A stretch of DNA of 57,797 nucleotides, taken from positions 1-57,797 of the forward strand of contig JACAEX010000018.1 in the NCBI GenBank assembly GCA_013388635.1, in the 5' to 3' direction. The first letter of the stretch is position 1; each line of letters begins with the position of its first letter. Made by a program: the position numbers and the translations under genes. Source of the DNA: Syntrophaceae bacterium. Lineage in GTDB: Bacteria; Desulfobacterota; BSN033; UBA1163. The notes beneath the pieces are model-generated. The model did not search any database and had not been told where the DNA came from. It saw nothing but the letters and a program-made list of their open reading frames with translations. Shown in pieces: positions 41,981 through 49,830 of the stretch.

Positions 41981-42834
41981 TCATTGACTGCCATACCCAC
42001 ATCTTTCCTGACGAAGTCAGGAGGGAGCGGGCGCCCTTCTTCGAGAAGGATCAGGGGTTCGCTTCGATCTATAAAAACCCGAAGGCAAAGATGGCAGGGG
42101 TTGAAGATCTGATCGCCTCAATGGATGAGTCAGGCGTAGCGCAATCGGTTGTCTGCGGTTTTCCCTGGGGCCGACGAGATCTATGCTCCCTCCATAACCA
42201 GTATCTCCTTGAGTCTGTCTCCCGATATCCTGATCGTTTGGTCGTTTTTATTACGCTCCTCTGCTCCGATCCTGACTGGTCAGAAAGAGAATGGGATCGG
42301 TGCAGGAAGGCCGGGGCAAGAGGGGTTGGCGAGATGGCTTTCTATGGGCGAGAGATGACTTCCCAGGACATCAAACTCATGAGGCCCATCTTTTTAGAGA
42401 TGGAGAAAGAGAGGACGCCCCTCCTCCTCCATACCAACGAACTTGTGGGCCACCGCTATCCTGGGAAGGGGATCACCCCCCTCGAGAGGTTCTATGATCT
42501 CATCCTCTCTTTCCCGGAGCTTCCCGTTATATTGGCCCATTGGGGCGGAGGGCTCCCTTTCTACGAACTGATGCCCGAGGTGGCAAAGGCCATGGCGAAT
42601 GTCTATTACGACACGGCCGCATCGCCTCTGCTCTACTCGAAGAAGATTTATTCGATCGTCAGTCAGATTGCAGGTGCAGAAAAAATTCTCTTTGGCACGG
42701 ACTTTCCTCTTGCTTCGCCCCGGAGATATCTTGAGGAACTGGAAGAGTCAGGCCTGTCGAAAGAGGATCTGGAAAAGATCCTCGGCCTCAACTTCCTGAG
42801 GTTGGTCGATAGGAAGCAGGAGATCTCCAGATGA
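41977..42834 (+). CDS. amidohydrolase family 2 (ACMSD-like) metal-dependent hydrolase
   Basis: A 285-residue TIM-barrel enzyme. The metal-binding HxH sits at the very start (IIDCHTHIFPDE). A His in LLLHTNELVGH, a His in VILAHWGGGLPFYE and the Asp in LFGTDFPLASPRRY complete the family metal site. Family 2 includes decarboxylases and hydrolases that act on aromatic or carboxylic substrates, matching the surrounding acid-catabolism genes, but its reaction cannot be fixed. No signal peptide is present. ATG 41977 overlaps the TGA of the flavoredoxin gene by one base in an ATGA junction. Confidence 0.9.
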   Translation: MIIDCHTHIFPDEVRRERAPFFEKDQGFASIYKNPKAKMAGVEDLIASMDESGVAQSVVCGFPWGRRDLCSLHNQYLLESVSRYPDRLVVFITLLCSDPDWSEREWDRCRKAGARGVGEMAFYGREMTSQDIKLMRPIFLEMEKERTPLLLHTNELVGHRYPGKGITPLERFYDLILSFPELPVILAHWGGGLPFYELMPEVAKAMANVYYDTAASPLLYSKKIYSIVSQIAGAEKILFGTDFPLASPRRYLEELEESGLSKEDLEKILGLNFLRLVDRKQEISR

Positions 42835-42915
42835 AGCCTGCTGGTAGGCAGGGGCTTCGTAACCGTAACCCCGGAGCGTCTCCATTATTCGTGCTTGGCG
42901 GCCCGTCGTGAAAGG

Positions 42916-43320
42916 TCACTTTGAACTCTGTCTCATCAGCGTCGATCTTCCCTCAGCAAGAATCGTCCCATCCTTCCCGGTGATCCGGGCCTTTGCCCTA
43001 ACCAACCGCTTGTTCACCTCAATAATCTCTCCATGAACGAATAAGGGCTCGAGAATCGGGGCAGGTTTCTTGAACCTGATCTCCAGAGAAACGGTCACCG
43101 TGTTGTATCCCAGTTCGTAAGACAGCTTGGCCATGGCCTCATCGAGAAGCGTGCTGATGATCCCCCCATGGACAATCCCATCCCAGCCCTGAAAATTGGG
43201 GCCTGCGGTGAAAATCGTTTTCAGGGTCTGCCTTTCCTTATCGATATCAAATTTCAAATGCAGTCCACCGGGATTCTTTTCTCCGCAGACAAAACAATTT
43301 CCATAAGATTCAAATTTCAT
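42916..43320 (-). CDS. PaaI-type hotdog-fold acyl-CoA thioesterase
   Basis: A 134-residue hotdog-fold protein. It starts with a short Cys-containing segment (NCFVCGEKNPGGLHLKF) seen in a subgroup of PaaI-like thioesterases. The core helix is GWDGIVHGGIISTLLDEAMAKLSYE with the HGG motif, and the acidic residue in LLDEAM is the likely catalytic base. The C-terminal half (ARITGKDGTILAEGRSTLMR) forms the last strands. It should release CoA from an acyl- or aryl-CoA, a safety valve for the catabolic genes on the opposite strand. It is transcribed divergently from the inositol phosphatase gene, with a candidate promoter for the latter in between. Confidence 0.9.
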   Translation of the reverse strand: MKFESYGNCFVCGEKNPGGLHLKFDIDKERQTLKTIFTAGPNFQGWDGIVHGGIISTLLDEAMAKLSYELGYNTVTVSLEIRFKKPAPILEPLFVHGEIIEVNKRLVRAKARITGKDGTILAEGRSTLMRQSSK

Positions 43321-43430
43321 CTCTTTCCTCTCAATTTAGACCTCTGTTCTTGATGCGAGTACTCCCACCGTAAGACCATATTCAGTCCGAGGCCTTACCC
43401 CCGGGCCCCTTGTCCGCTAAATTCATGGAT

Positions 43431-43459
43431 TTGACTTGTTTTTACCGGTATCATAATAT
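43431..43459 (+). promoter_or_regulatory. promoter upstream of the inositol monophosphatase gene
   Basis: TTGACT (43431-43436, 5 of 6) is followed after 17 bases by TAATAT (43454-43459, 4 of 6); CATAAT two bases earlier matches 5 of 6 with a shorter spacer. It lies about 38 bases before the GTG start. Confidence 0.5.
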
Positions 43460-43496
43460 AGGTTAAATAGCGAAGCTGTCAACAGGGTGGATTGGG

Positions 43497-44300
43497 GTGA
43501 GAGAAGACGATCATTATCTCCAGGTAGCGGTTGCCGCAGCGAAAGAGGCTGGTCGGATCCAGATGGAACACTATGGCCATTCCCATTCGGTGGAGTACAA
43601 AGGTGAGATCGATCTGGTGACCATGGTCGATAAACTCTGCGATCGGACGATCAGGGAGAGGATTCGGGACTCCTTCCCGGAGCACGACCTCCTGACAGAG
43701 GAGAGCTCTTTTGAAAGAAGAGGATCTCCGTGGAGGTGGATTATCGATCCCCTGGATGGGACAACGAATTATGTGCACGGGTTTCCCTGTTTCTGTGTTT
43801 CGATTGCGCTGGAAATCGAGGGCGAGGTGAGATTAGGGGTGGTCTACAATCCCATCCTGGATGAGCTCTTCTATGCGGAGCGTGGAAAAGGGGCCCATCT
43901 CAATGGGAAGCGGATCTCGGTCTCCAGTGAGGATCAGCTCGATCGAAGCTTTCTGTGCACGGGCTTTCCCTATGATGTTCGGGAGAACGGTGATTTCTAT
44001 CTCCGTTATTTTCGTGAGTTTATGATGAAAAGCCTTGCGATTCGGCGACCGGGATCTGCGGCCATCGACCTCTGCTATCTCGCAGCAGGTCGGTTTGATG
44101 GATTCTGGGAGTTGAAGCTTCATCCCTGGGATGTGGCTGCAGCCAGCCTGATCGTTTTGGAGGCAGGTGGAAAGGTGACAGACTTCCGGGGAGGCCCTTT
44201 CAGTATCTATTCCCGGGAGATTCTTGCGTCCAATGCCCTGATCCATGAAGAGATGCTCCAGGTGATCCGATATGTGAACAGCATAGGGCATAGCACCTAA
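43497..44300 (+). CDS. inositol monophosphatase family protein
   Basis: A 267-residue Mg2+-dependent phosphatase. Metal-binding motifs are LTEESS (first Glu), WIIDPLDGTTNYVHGFP (the family signature, about 81-97) and LHPWDVAAASLIVLEAGG near the C-terminus. Members dephosphorylate inositol 1-phosphate, but also fructose 1,6-bisphosphate, PAP or sugar phosphates. An inositol-phosphate synthase is encoded about 31 kb away, so it could complete an inositol pathway; distance makes this only a suggestion. GTG 43497 is the start; the ribosome-binding site (GGTGG) is weak. It has its own promoter and is divergent from the thioesterase gene. The next gene starts about 100 bases on. Confidence 0.92.
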   Translation: MREDDHYLQVAVAAAKEAGRIQMEHYGHSHSVEYKGEIDLVTMVDKLCDRTIRERIRDSFPEHDLLTEESSFERRGSPWRWIIDPLDGTTNYVHGFPCFCVSIALEIEGEVRLGVVYNPILDELFYAERGKGAHLNGKRISVSSEDQLDRSFLCTGFPYDVRENGDFYLRYFREFMMKSLAIRRPGSAAIDLCYLAAGRFDGFWELKLHPWDVAAASLIVLEAGGKVTDFRGGPFSIYSREILASNALIHEEMLQVIRYVNSIGHST

Positions 44301-44403
44301 CCCGCATCTTTACCGCTTCCCGTTTTGAGGGGATGGGATGAGGAGATGGGGAGATAAGGAGATGGGGAGTAGCCGCAACCTTCAGGCTGCGCAATAAGAG
44401 GCG

Positions 44404-45756
44404 ATGGGTATCGGAAAACAATCTGATCTTTTCGAAAAGAAAGGGAAGGAGCTGCTCGAAAGAGAGGCTCCTCTGGCCGACCGGATGAGGCCCAGGACAT
44501 TGGAAGAGTTCGTTGGCCAGGAACACCTTCTGGGTCCCGGAAAGGTTCTCCGTCAGGCCATTGAGACGGATCACCTTCCATCCATGATCTTATGGGGTCC
44601 ACCTGGTTCGGGAAAGACCACGCTGGCCATGATCGTCGCCTCAACAACAGGGGCCCAGTTTATCGCTTTCAGTGCTGTTCTCTCGGGTGTGAAAGAGATC
44701 AAGGAGGTCATCAAAGAGGCAAACGACGAATGGAGATACCGGAAGAGGAGGACGGTCCTCTTTGTAGATGAGATCCACCGTTTCAACAAGGCCCAGCAGG
44801 ATGCCTTTCTCCCCCATGTGGAGAAGGGGACGATCATTCTGATCGGTGCGACCACAGAGAATCCCTCGTTTGAGGTGATCTCTCCTCTGCTTTCCCGCAC
44901 CAAGGTTTTTACCCTTCATGCTCTGACAGAGGAGGAGATTGAGGTGATCCTGAAACGGGGGTTAACCGATAAGGAACGAGGGCTGGGAAAGTACCCAGCC
45001 GTGATCGAGCCTGAAGTGATCAAGGGGATCTGTCGTTTGGCCAATGGAGATGCAAGGATAGGACTGAATACCTTAGAGATGCTCGTTCTCACCACCTCTC
45101 CAAACACAAAGGGGCTTCGCCATATCAGGATGGAGGATTTAAAGGAGGTCCTTCAGAGAAAGGCCTTTCTTTATGACAAATCCGGAGAGGAGCACTATAA
45201 TCTCATTTCGGCCTTTCACAAGAGCCTGAGGGGAAGTGATCCGGATGCAGCCCTTTACTGGCTCGGGAGAATGTTAGAAGCTGGAGAGGATCCTCTTTAC
45301 ATTGCCCGGCGGATGATCCGGTTTGCTTCAGAGGATGTCGGAAATGCCGATCCTCAGGCCTTACAGATTGCTGTCTCAGCGATGGAGGCCTTTCACTTTA
45401 TTGGTTTGCCCGAAGGCGATTTGGCCCTTGCCCAGGCTGCGCTCTACCTGGCCACTGCTCCGAAATCGAACTCCATCTACACGGCATACCAGAGGGTTCA
45501 GAGAGATGTTCGGGAACTCGAAAACTTGCCTGTTCCCCTCCATATCAGAAATGCGCCCACCTCTTTAATGGAGGATCTGGGGTACGGAAAAGGATATAAG
45601 TACCCGCATGACTATCCGGACCACTTTGTCGAAGAGGAGTATCTTCCCGAGAACCTGAAGGGAAGAATTTACTATGATCCTTCGGATCAGGGCTTTGAGA
45701 AAGAGATTAAGAAGAGATTGGAAGGCTGGAGGGGGAGGAAGAGAGAGAGGACGTAA
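44404..45756 (+). CDS. rarA: replication-associated recombination protein A (RarA/MgsA AAA+ ATPase)
   Basis: A 450-residue AAA+ ATPase that acts at stalled replication forks. It starts with an SSB-contacting type leader (QSDLFEKKGKELLEREAPLADRMRPRTLEEFVGQEHLLG). Walker A is WGPPGSGKTTLA (Lys about 70), Walker B is LFVDEIHRFNKAQQD, and sensor 1 is IGATTENPSFEVISPLLSR. The C-terminal part has the family region IARRMIRFASEDVGNADPQAL and the tetramerisation segment ending in PENLKGRIYYDPSDQGFE. Length and order are standard. No particular ribosome-binding site stands out. The region before it contains G/A-rich spacer repeats. Confidence 0.96.
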   Translation: MGIGKQSDLFEKKGKELLEREAPLADRMRPRTLEEFVGQEHLLGPGKVLRQAIETDHLPSMILWGPPGSGKTTLAMIVASTTGAQFIAFSAVLSGVKEIKEVIKEANDEWRYRKRRTVLFVDEIHRFNKAQQDAFLPHVEKGTIILIGATTENPSFEVISPLLSRTKVFTLHALTEEEIEVILKRGLTDKERGLGKYPAVIEPEVIKGICRLANGDARIGLNTLEMLVLTTSPNTKGLRHIRMEDLKEVLQRKAFLYDKSGEEHYNLISAFHKSLRGSDPDAALYWLGRMLEAGEDPLYIARRMIRFASEDVGNADPQALQIAVSAMEAFHFIGLPEGDLALAQAALYLATAPKSNSIYTAYQRVQRDVRELENLPVPLHIRNAPTSLMEDLGYGKGYKYPHDYPDHFVEEEYLPENLKGRIYYDPSDQGFEKEIKKRLEGWRGRKRERT

Positions 45757-45767
45757 GGTCGAGGCAA

Positions 45768-47000
45768 ATGAAGATTGTGACCGTGATTGGGGCAAGGCCC
45801 CAATTTATTAAAGCCGCTGCAGTTAGCCGGGCCATACAGGCATTCAACCGGAGCCGTCCTTCGAAGATAAGGATTCAAGAGATTTTGGTCCATACGGGCC
45901 AGCATTACGATTATCTGATGGACAGGGTCTTTTTTGAGGAACTTAAACTTCGGACTCCGCAGTACCATCTGGGCGTTGGATCTGGTTCTCATGGCAGACA
46001 GACCGGATTGATGCTCGAGAGAATTGAGACCGTTCTTGAAAGAGAGAAACCCGACAGGGTCATGGTCTATGGCGATACAAATTCAACACTGGCAGGGGCC
46101 CTCGCTGCGGCAAAGTTGAATATTCCGGTGGCCCACGTGGAGGCAGGATTGAGGAGTTATAATCGTATCATGCCCGAGGAGATCAACCGGCTTCTCACAG
46201 ATCACCTCTCCACATTCCTTTTCTGTCCCACTGCCCAGGCTGTAAAGAACCTGGCAAAAGAAGGCATAAAGGATGGTAAGACGAAAATCGTTAAGAAAGT
46301 CGGCGACGTCATGTACGATTCCGTGCTTTACTATTCCAAATTGGCCGAAAAAGAGTCCACCATTCTAAGAGATTTAAATCTTATTACTCGGCACTCCGCA
46401 TTCCGAAATCTGAAATCCCGCTCATTCGCTCCGAACTCCCTGCCTGTCCGGCAGGCAGGCGAACTCGAAACCCCCAACTATTATTTGGCTACCCTTCACC
46501 GATCTGAAAACACGGACAACCCTAAGAGATTGAAATCTATTTTGGCCGCGCTGAATGAAATCGGAAAAGAGGTTCCCGTCATTCTCCCCCTCCATCCACG
46601 GACGAAGAAGATGATAAAACGCTTTCATCTCATCTCCGAAACCCGATGGGTTAAGCTGATCGACCCGCTTTCCTATCTCGATATGATAAAATTGGAAAAA
46701 CATGCAAAGGCCATTCTGACTGATTCAGGGGGCGTCCAGAAGGAGGCGTACTGGTTTGGAGTTCCCTGTTTTACCTTAAGGGACGAGACCGAATGGGTTG
46801 AGACAGTGGAGAGCGGATGGAATGTTTTGGTGGGAGCGGAGAAGAGAGGCATTGTGAAGGCTGTGAAAGATGCGATGGGGAGAAGGAGGATCCTGAGACA
46901 TAGAGGGATATTTGGAGATGGAAAAGCAAGTGAGAAGATAATCCAAATAATAATGGAGTACGCTTCCCATCCTAAAAAAATCTACGTGATGGATGTATAG
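45768..47000 (+). CDS. wecB: UDP-N-acetylglucosamine 2-epimerase with an in-frame repeat insertion
   Basis: A 410-residue non-hydrolysing epimerase giving UDP-ManNAc for surface polysaccharides. It opens VTVIGARPQFIKAAAVSRAI and shows HTGQHYDYLMD, YGDTNSTLAGALAAAKLNIPVAHVEAGLRSY, MPEEINRLLTDHLS, LHRSENTDNPKRLKSI, LTDSGGVQKEAYWFG and LRDETEWVET, including expected active-site residues. Between LRDLNLI and PNYYLATLHR about 29 residues (207-235) are extra compared with the family and are encoded by repeat-like DNA with a perfect palindrome (46439-46459). The reading frame is kept. The insert falls in a surface loop before the C-terminal half, so activity may survive. It lies 11 bases after rarA and heads the polysaccharide cluster. 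Confidence 0.92.
   Translation: MKIVTVIGARPQFIKAAAVSRAIQAFNRSRPSKIRIQEILVHTGQHYDYLMDRVFFEELKLRTPQYHLGVGSGSHGRQTGLMLERIETVLEREKPDRVMVYGDTNSTLAGALAAAKLNIPVAHVEAGLRSYNRIMPEEINRLLTDHLSTFLFCPTAQAVKNLAKEGIKDGKTKIVKKVGDVMYDSVLYYSKLAEKESTILRDLNLITRHSAFRNLKSRSFAPNSLPVRQAGELETPNYYLATLHRSENTDNPKRLKSILAALNEIGKEVPVILPLHPRTKKMIKRFHLISETRWVKLIDPLSYLDMIKLEKHAKAILTDSGGVQKEAYWFGVPCFTLRDETEWVETVESGWNVLVGAEKRGIVKAVKDAMGRRRILRHRGIFGDGKASEKIIQIIMEYASHPKKIYVMDV
46439..46459 (+). repeat. palindromic repeat inside the wecB coding region
   Basis: CCTGCCTG (46439-46446) and CAGGCAGG (46452-46459) flank TCCGG, forming an 8-bp stem. Read in frame, it encodes LPVRQAG, a peptide typical of palindromic repeats that have inserted into genes. 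The insert of about 87 bases spans 46386-46472. Confidence 0.75.
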
Positions 47001-47336
47001 ATTTAAGGTCGAAAGGAGAGGACACAGAAGCTATGTTGAGCTTATGCTTACCATTATCATAATAAGCAGCTTTTTGGTTGCCTAAGACAAGAAAATCAAA
47101 GCGACTTTTTACATTTAACAATTTCCTTTTTACAATACGAACCCTTTTGCCCAGTCCACTGGCACAAACTGAAAAACTTCTGTGGCCGAATTGAATGAAA
47201 TTCGGGGTGGCGGAAGCTTGGGTAAAAACTGTCAAAATGCGGGCACCTGTGAGTCTTGGATTGAAAGGCCCTAAAAAAAGCTGGACATGTCAAATGAGTT
47301 GTGATATCCAAAAAGATAAAATTTGACGAGACCATA
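47001..47336 (+). other. intergenic stretch after wecB without a recognised gene
   Basis: No gene is supported in these 336 bases. A minus-strand frame (46972-47235) overlaps the wecB 3' end and resembles no family that I know. It may contain the remains of a gene, as it separates wecB from an accessory coiled-coil pair. Confidence 0.4.
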
Positions 47337-47741
47337 ATGGCAGAGATTACAAGAAGAGACCTTTTTGATACGCTGAACGATTTTTACGAAAAGATCCTTA
47401 AGCCACATTTTGGTCGAATCGAGAAGCGGCTTGACGAACACGATCAAAAATTTAGAGATATCCTTCAACATTTTGATCAGATTCATCAAAGGCTTGAAAG
47501 GCTCGAAACTGAGTATTATTCGATAAAGGCAGGTCTTGACAGGGTCGAACAACGTCTTGATAAAGTTGAACAACGTCTTGATACACTTGAACAGGGTCAA
47601 CGTGAAATTATGGAGAAACTCGACAAAGAGATTTCGCTCAGGGAAACCCTTGAAAAGGAGATAAAAGACCTTAAGCATCGTGTCTCTTTGCTCCAAGAGC
47701 GAATCGATGACCTTGAAAAACGTCTCAAAACCTTCTCATGA
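47337..47741 (+). CDS. coiled-coil protein, member 1 of a paralogous pair
   Basis: A 134-residue protein consisting of a short N-terminal region (MAEITRRDLFDTLNDFYEKILKP) and a long coiled coil with heptads such as RLDEHDQKF, RLERLETEY and two nearly identical VEQRLDK/T units. There is no signal peptide or membrane helix. The N-terminal 25 residues match the protein encoded at 47956 (xEITxxDxxxxL), so the two are paralogues. Small proteins of this design, a conserved head followed by a coiled coil, occur in variable regions of bacterial genomes; I do not know their function. ATG 47337 is chosen by alignment with the paralogue; a GTG at 47301 is an alternative. Confidence 0.65.
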   Translation: MAEITRRDLFDTLNDFYEKILKPHFGRIEKRLDEHDQKFRDILQHFDQIHQRLERLETEYYSIKAGLDRVEQRLDKVEQRLDTLEQGQREIMEKLDKEISLRETLEKEIKDLKHRVSLLQERIDDLEKRLKTFS

Positions 47742-47955
47742 TCAGACGAAAGTTCCTTTAATGGGTGACCCCAAAGTTCTTCTTAACATTAAACTTTGAA
47801 CTTTTTTACTTTGAACCTCGAACTTCGAACGTTGAACTTAGAAAAACCAAACAGACCAAAAAGACATTTTTGTTCTCGCAATGGTACCATAAAGAACAAA
47901 AGAATCCGTAATGGTACTTGCTGATTCTACCACATTACAGAACTGGAGATCGGCC

Positions 47956-48519
47956 ATGACTGAAATTACTAAAAAGGATATTTTAGAGGCATTGCAAGAA
48001 TTCTCAAATAAGACTTTGGACCCGAAATTTGAGAAGATAGACAAACGTTTCGAGAACATGGATCAGCGATTTGAGAACATGGATCAACGTTTTGAGAAGA
48101 TAGACAAACGTTTCGAGGACATGGATCAACGATTTGAGAACATAGATCAACGCTTCGAGAAGATAGACAAACGTTTCGAGAACATGGATCAGCGATTTGA
48201 GAAGGCGGATTATCGGATTAACGCTCTCGATCACAAAGTTGATCAATTCAAGGAAGAGATTATTCATCAGTTCCATGTTATTTCTGAAGATGTGATTTCC
48301 CAGGTGAAGCTTGTTGCAGAAGGCGTGATGAATCTGGATGAGAAATTTACACGGGAGATAGCCAACTTTCGGAGAGAGAATGAGCAGGCTCATCAGGAGA
48401 TCATGGCTATGATTAAATTTTCCTACGCTGAGTTAGACAGGCGGATTTCTACCCTCGAATCTGAAGTTCAAGATTTAAAACGCCGAATGGATCAGATTGA
48501 GCGGAGATCCGTTTCTTAG
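47956..48519 (+). CDS. coiled-coil repeat protein, member 2 of the pair
   Basis: A 187-residue protein. The head (TEITKKDILEALQEFSNKTL) resembles that of the neighbour at 47337. Residues 25-87 are nine tandem heptads of the type FEKIDKR or FENMDQR, encoded by 21-base repeats, followed by a non-repetitive helical region and a final coiled coil (ISTLESEVQDLKRRMDQIE). Such repeats can expand or contract by slippage, changing coiled-coil length. No membrane segment or signal peptide is seen. GGAG lies 7 bases before ATG. The 214 bases upstream hold a GAACTTTGAAC-type spacer repeat and the palindrome ATGGTACCAT (47881-47890) with a partial copy 30 bases on, which may be an operator. Confidence 0.7.
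   Translation: MTEITKKDILEALQEFSNKTLDPKFEKIDKRFENMDQRFENMDQRFEKIDKRFEDMDQRFENIDQRFEKIDKRFENMDQRFEKADYRINALDHKVDQFKEEIIHQFHVISEDVISQVKLVAEGVMNLDEKFTREIANFRRENEQAHQEIMAMIKFSYAELDRRISTLESEVQDLKRRMDQIERRSVS
48028..48216 (+). repeat. nine 21-base tandem repeats inside a coding region
   Basis: Nine heptad-coding units follow each other in frame. A higher-order 63-base pattern is visible: each KIDKR-type unit is followed by two MDQR- or IDQR-type units. Copies differ by only a few bases, so the array looks young or is kept uniform by slippage. Confidence 0.9.
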
Positions 48520-48633
48520 GATGTCAGCGCTTTGGAGAAGCCGCATTTCCGCCCATACCTGTTAGCGCAATAAACGACAGAAACCAGACAGACCGAATCA
48601 ACAGAGACAGACCGGACAAACCAGAGTGATCTT

Positions 48634-48649
48634 TTGTCAAGCTTGACAA
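48634..48649. promoter_or_regulatory. 16-bp perfect palindrome, possible operator
   Basis: TTGTCAAGCTTGACAA is a perfect 16-bp palindrome 59 bases before the UDP-glucuronate decarboxylase start. Its right half contains TTGACA (48643-48648), which with TTAAAA 17 bases on (48666-48671) could be a weak promoter, so a bound protein would block it. Confidence 0.4.
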
Positions 48650-48708
48650 GATTTGGCCTCTGTGGTTAAAAATAATCAATTCGGAACTTCAGGATAGGCT
48701 CACGGATT

Positions 48709-49665
48709 ATGGCTAAGATCTTGGTCACCGGTGGGGCTGGTTTTATTGGAAGCCATCTCTGTGATTATCTCCTGAGAAACGGAAACGATGTCCTCTGCGT
48801 GGACAACCTCTTTTCCGGAGCGAAGGACAATATCCGGTCGCTCCTGGCGAATCCCTATTTTGAATTTATCCGTCATGATATCATCCATCCTTTTTTCGCG
48901 GAGGTCGATCAGATCTACCATTTAGCCTGCCCGGCCTCTCCAGTCCATTATCAATATAACCCCATCAAGACGATAAAAACCAATGTGATGGGTACGATTA
49001 ATATGTTAGGGTTGGCCAAAAGGATAAAGGCGAGGATACTTTTGGCCTCTACCTCAGAGGTCTATGGAAATCCAGGGATTCATCCCCAGCCGGAGACTTA
49101 CTGGGGCAATGTCAATCCGGTCGGTCTGAGGAGCTGTTATGATGAAGGCAAAAGGGTGGCTGAGACCTTAATGATGGATTATCACAGACAGAACCATGTC
49201 GCTATTCGGATCGTCCGGATCTTCAATACGTACGGGCCCCGCATGGCGATTAACGATGGCCGGGTGATCAGTAATTTTATCGTCCAGGCCCTTAGAAATG
49301 AGGACCTGACGGTATATGGAGATGGGAACCAAACTCGCTCCTTTTGCTATATTTCCGATTTGGTCGAGGGAATGGTCAGGATGATGGAGACCTCTGATAC
49401 CATCGGTCCGATCAACTTGGGCAATCCGAATGAAAAGAGCATCCTGGAGATCGCCAAAAAGATTCTGACGATGACCGGAAGCAAATCGAGGATCGTCTAT
49501 AACTCCTTACCATCAGACGATCCTGAACGGCGGTGTCCGGATATCAGTCTTGCCCGGAGGATATTGAATTGGCAGCCCAGAGTATCATTAGAGGAGGGCC
49601 TTGAAAAAACAATCCAATACTTCAAGACCAAACTGAATCGCTCAGATTCTTTAGAGAACAGATAA
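48709..49665 (+). CDS. UDP-glucuronate decarboxylase (UDP-xylose synthase-like)
   Basis: A 318-residue extended short-chain dehydrogenase. NAD-binding [10 protein letters not shown] lies at 7-16; [47 protein letters not shown] with the catalytic Tyr-x3-Lys, and [10 protein letters not shown] with the decarboxylase-type Arg are the hallmark of UDP-glucuronate decarboxylases, which make UDP-xylose. The SYDEGKR-type segment separates it from UDP-glucose epimerases. UDP-xylose would be a donor for the polysaccharide made by the neighbours. A palindromic operator-like site lies upstream. The start ATG has no strong ribosome-binding site, with AGGATAGG about 11 bases before it. Confidence 0.93.
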   Translation: MAKILVTGGAGFIGSHLCDYLLRNGNDVLCVDNLFSGAKDNIRSLLANPYFEFIRHDIIHPFFAEVDQIYHLACPASPVHYQYNPIKTIKTNVMGTINMLGLAKRIKARILLASTSEVYGNPGIHPQPETYWGNVNPVGLRSCYDEGKRVAETLMMDYHRQNHVAIRIVRIFNTYGPRMAINDGRVISNFIVQALRNEDLTVYGDGNQTRSFCYISDLVEGMVRMMETSDTIGPINLGNPNEKSILEIAKKILTMTGSKSRIVYNSLPSDDPERRCPDISLARRILNWQPRVSLEEGLEKTIQYFKTKLNRSDSLENR

Positions 49666-49830
49666 AGGAAATCAGTAAAGTCAAGCTTACCGTGCGGCCG
49701 CACGGGACATCTTCGCATCTTCAGCGAAAACTTCCAACGCACATCCATCTGACTTCGACCTTGCTCAAGTGCTCTTTTCGCATTTATTCCCGGTCCTGCG
49801 GAGTGGGCATTCTTCGAATGTGGGAAACAG

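Noticed and set aside
46972-47235. 87-codon minus-strand frame after wecB
   Set aside because: Overlaps the wecB 3' end, no ribosome-binding site and no recognised family; it may be a remnant but cannot be supported.
48028-48216. 21-base tandem repeats considered as a CRISPR array
   Set aside because: The units are contiguous, in frame, without spacers, and encode heptads.
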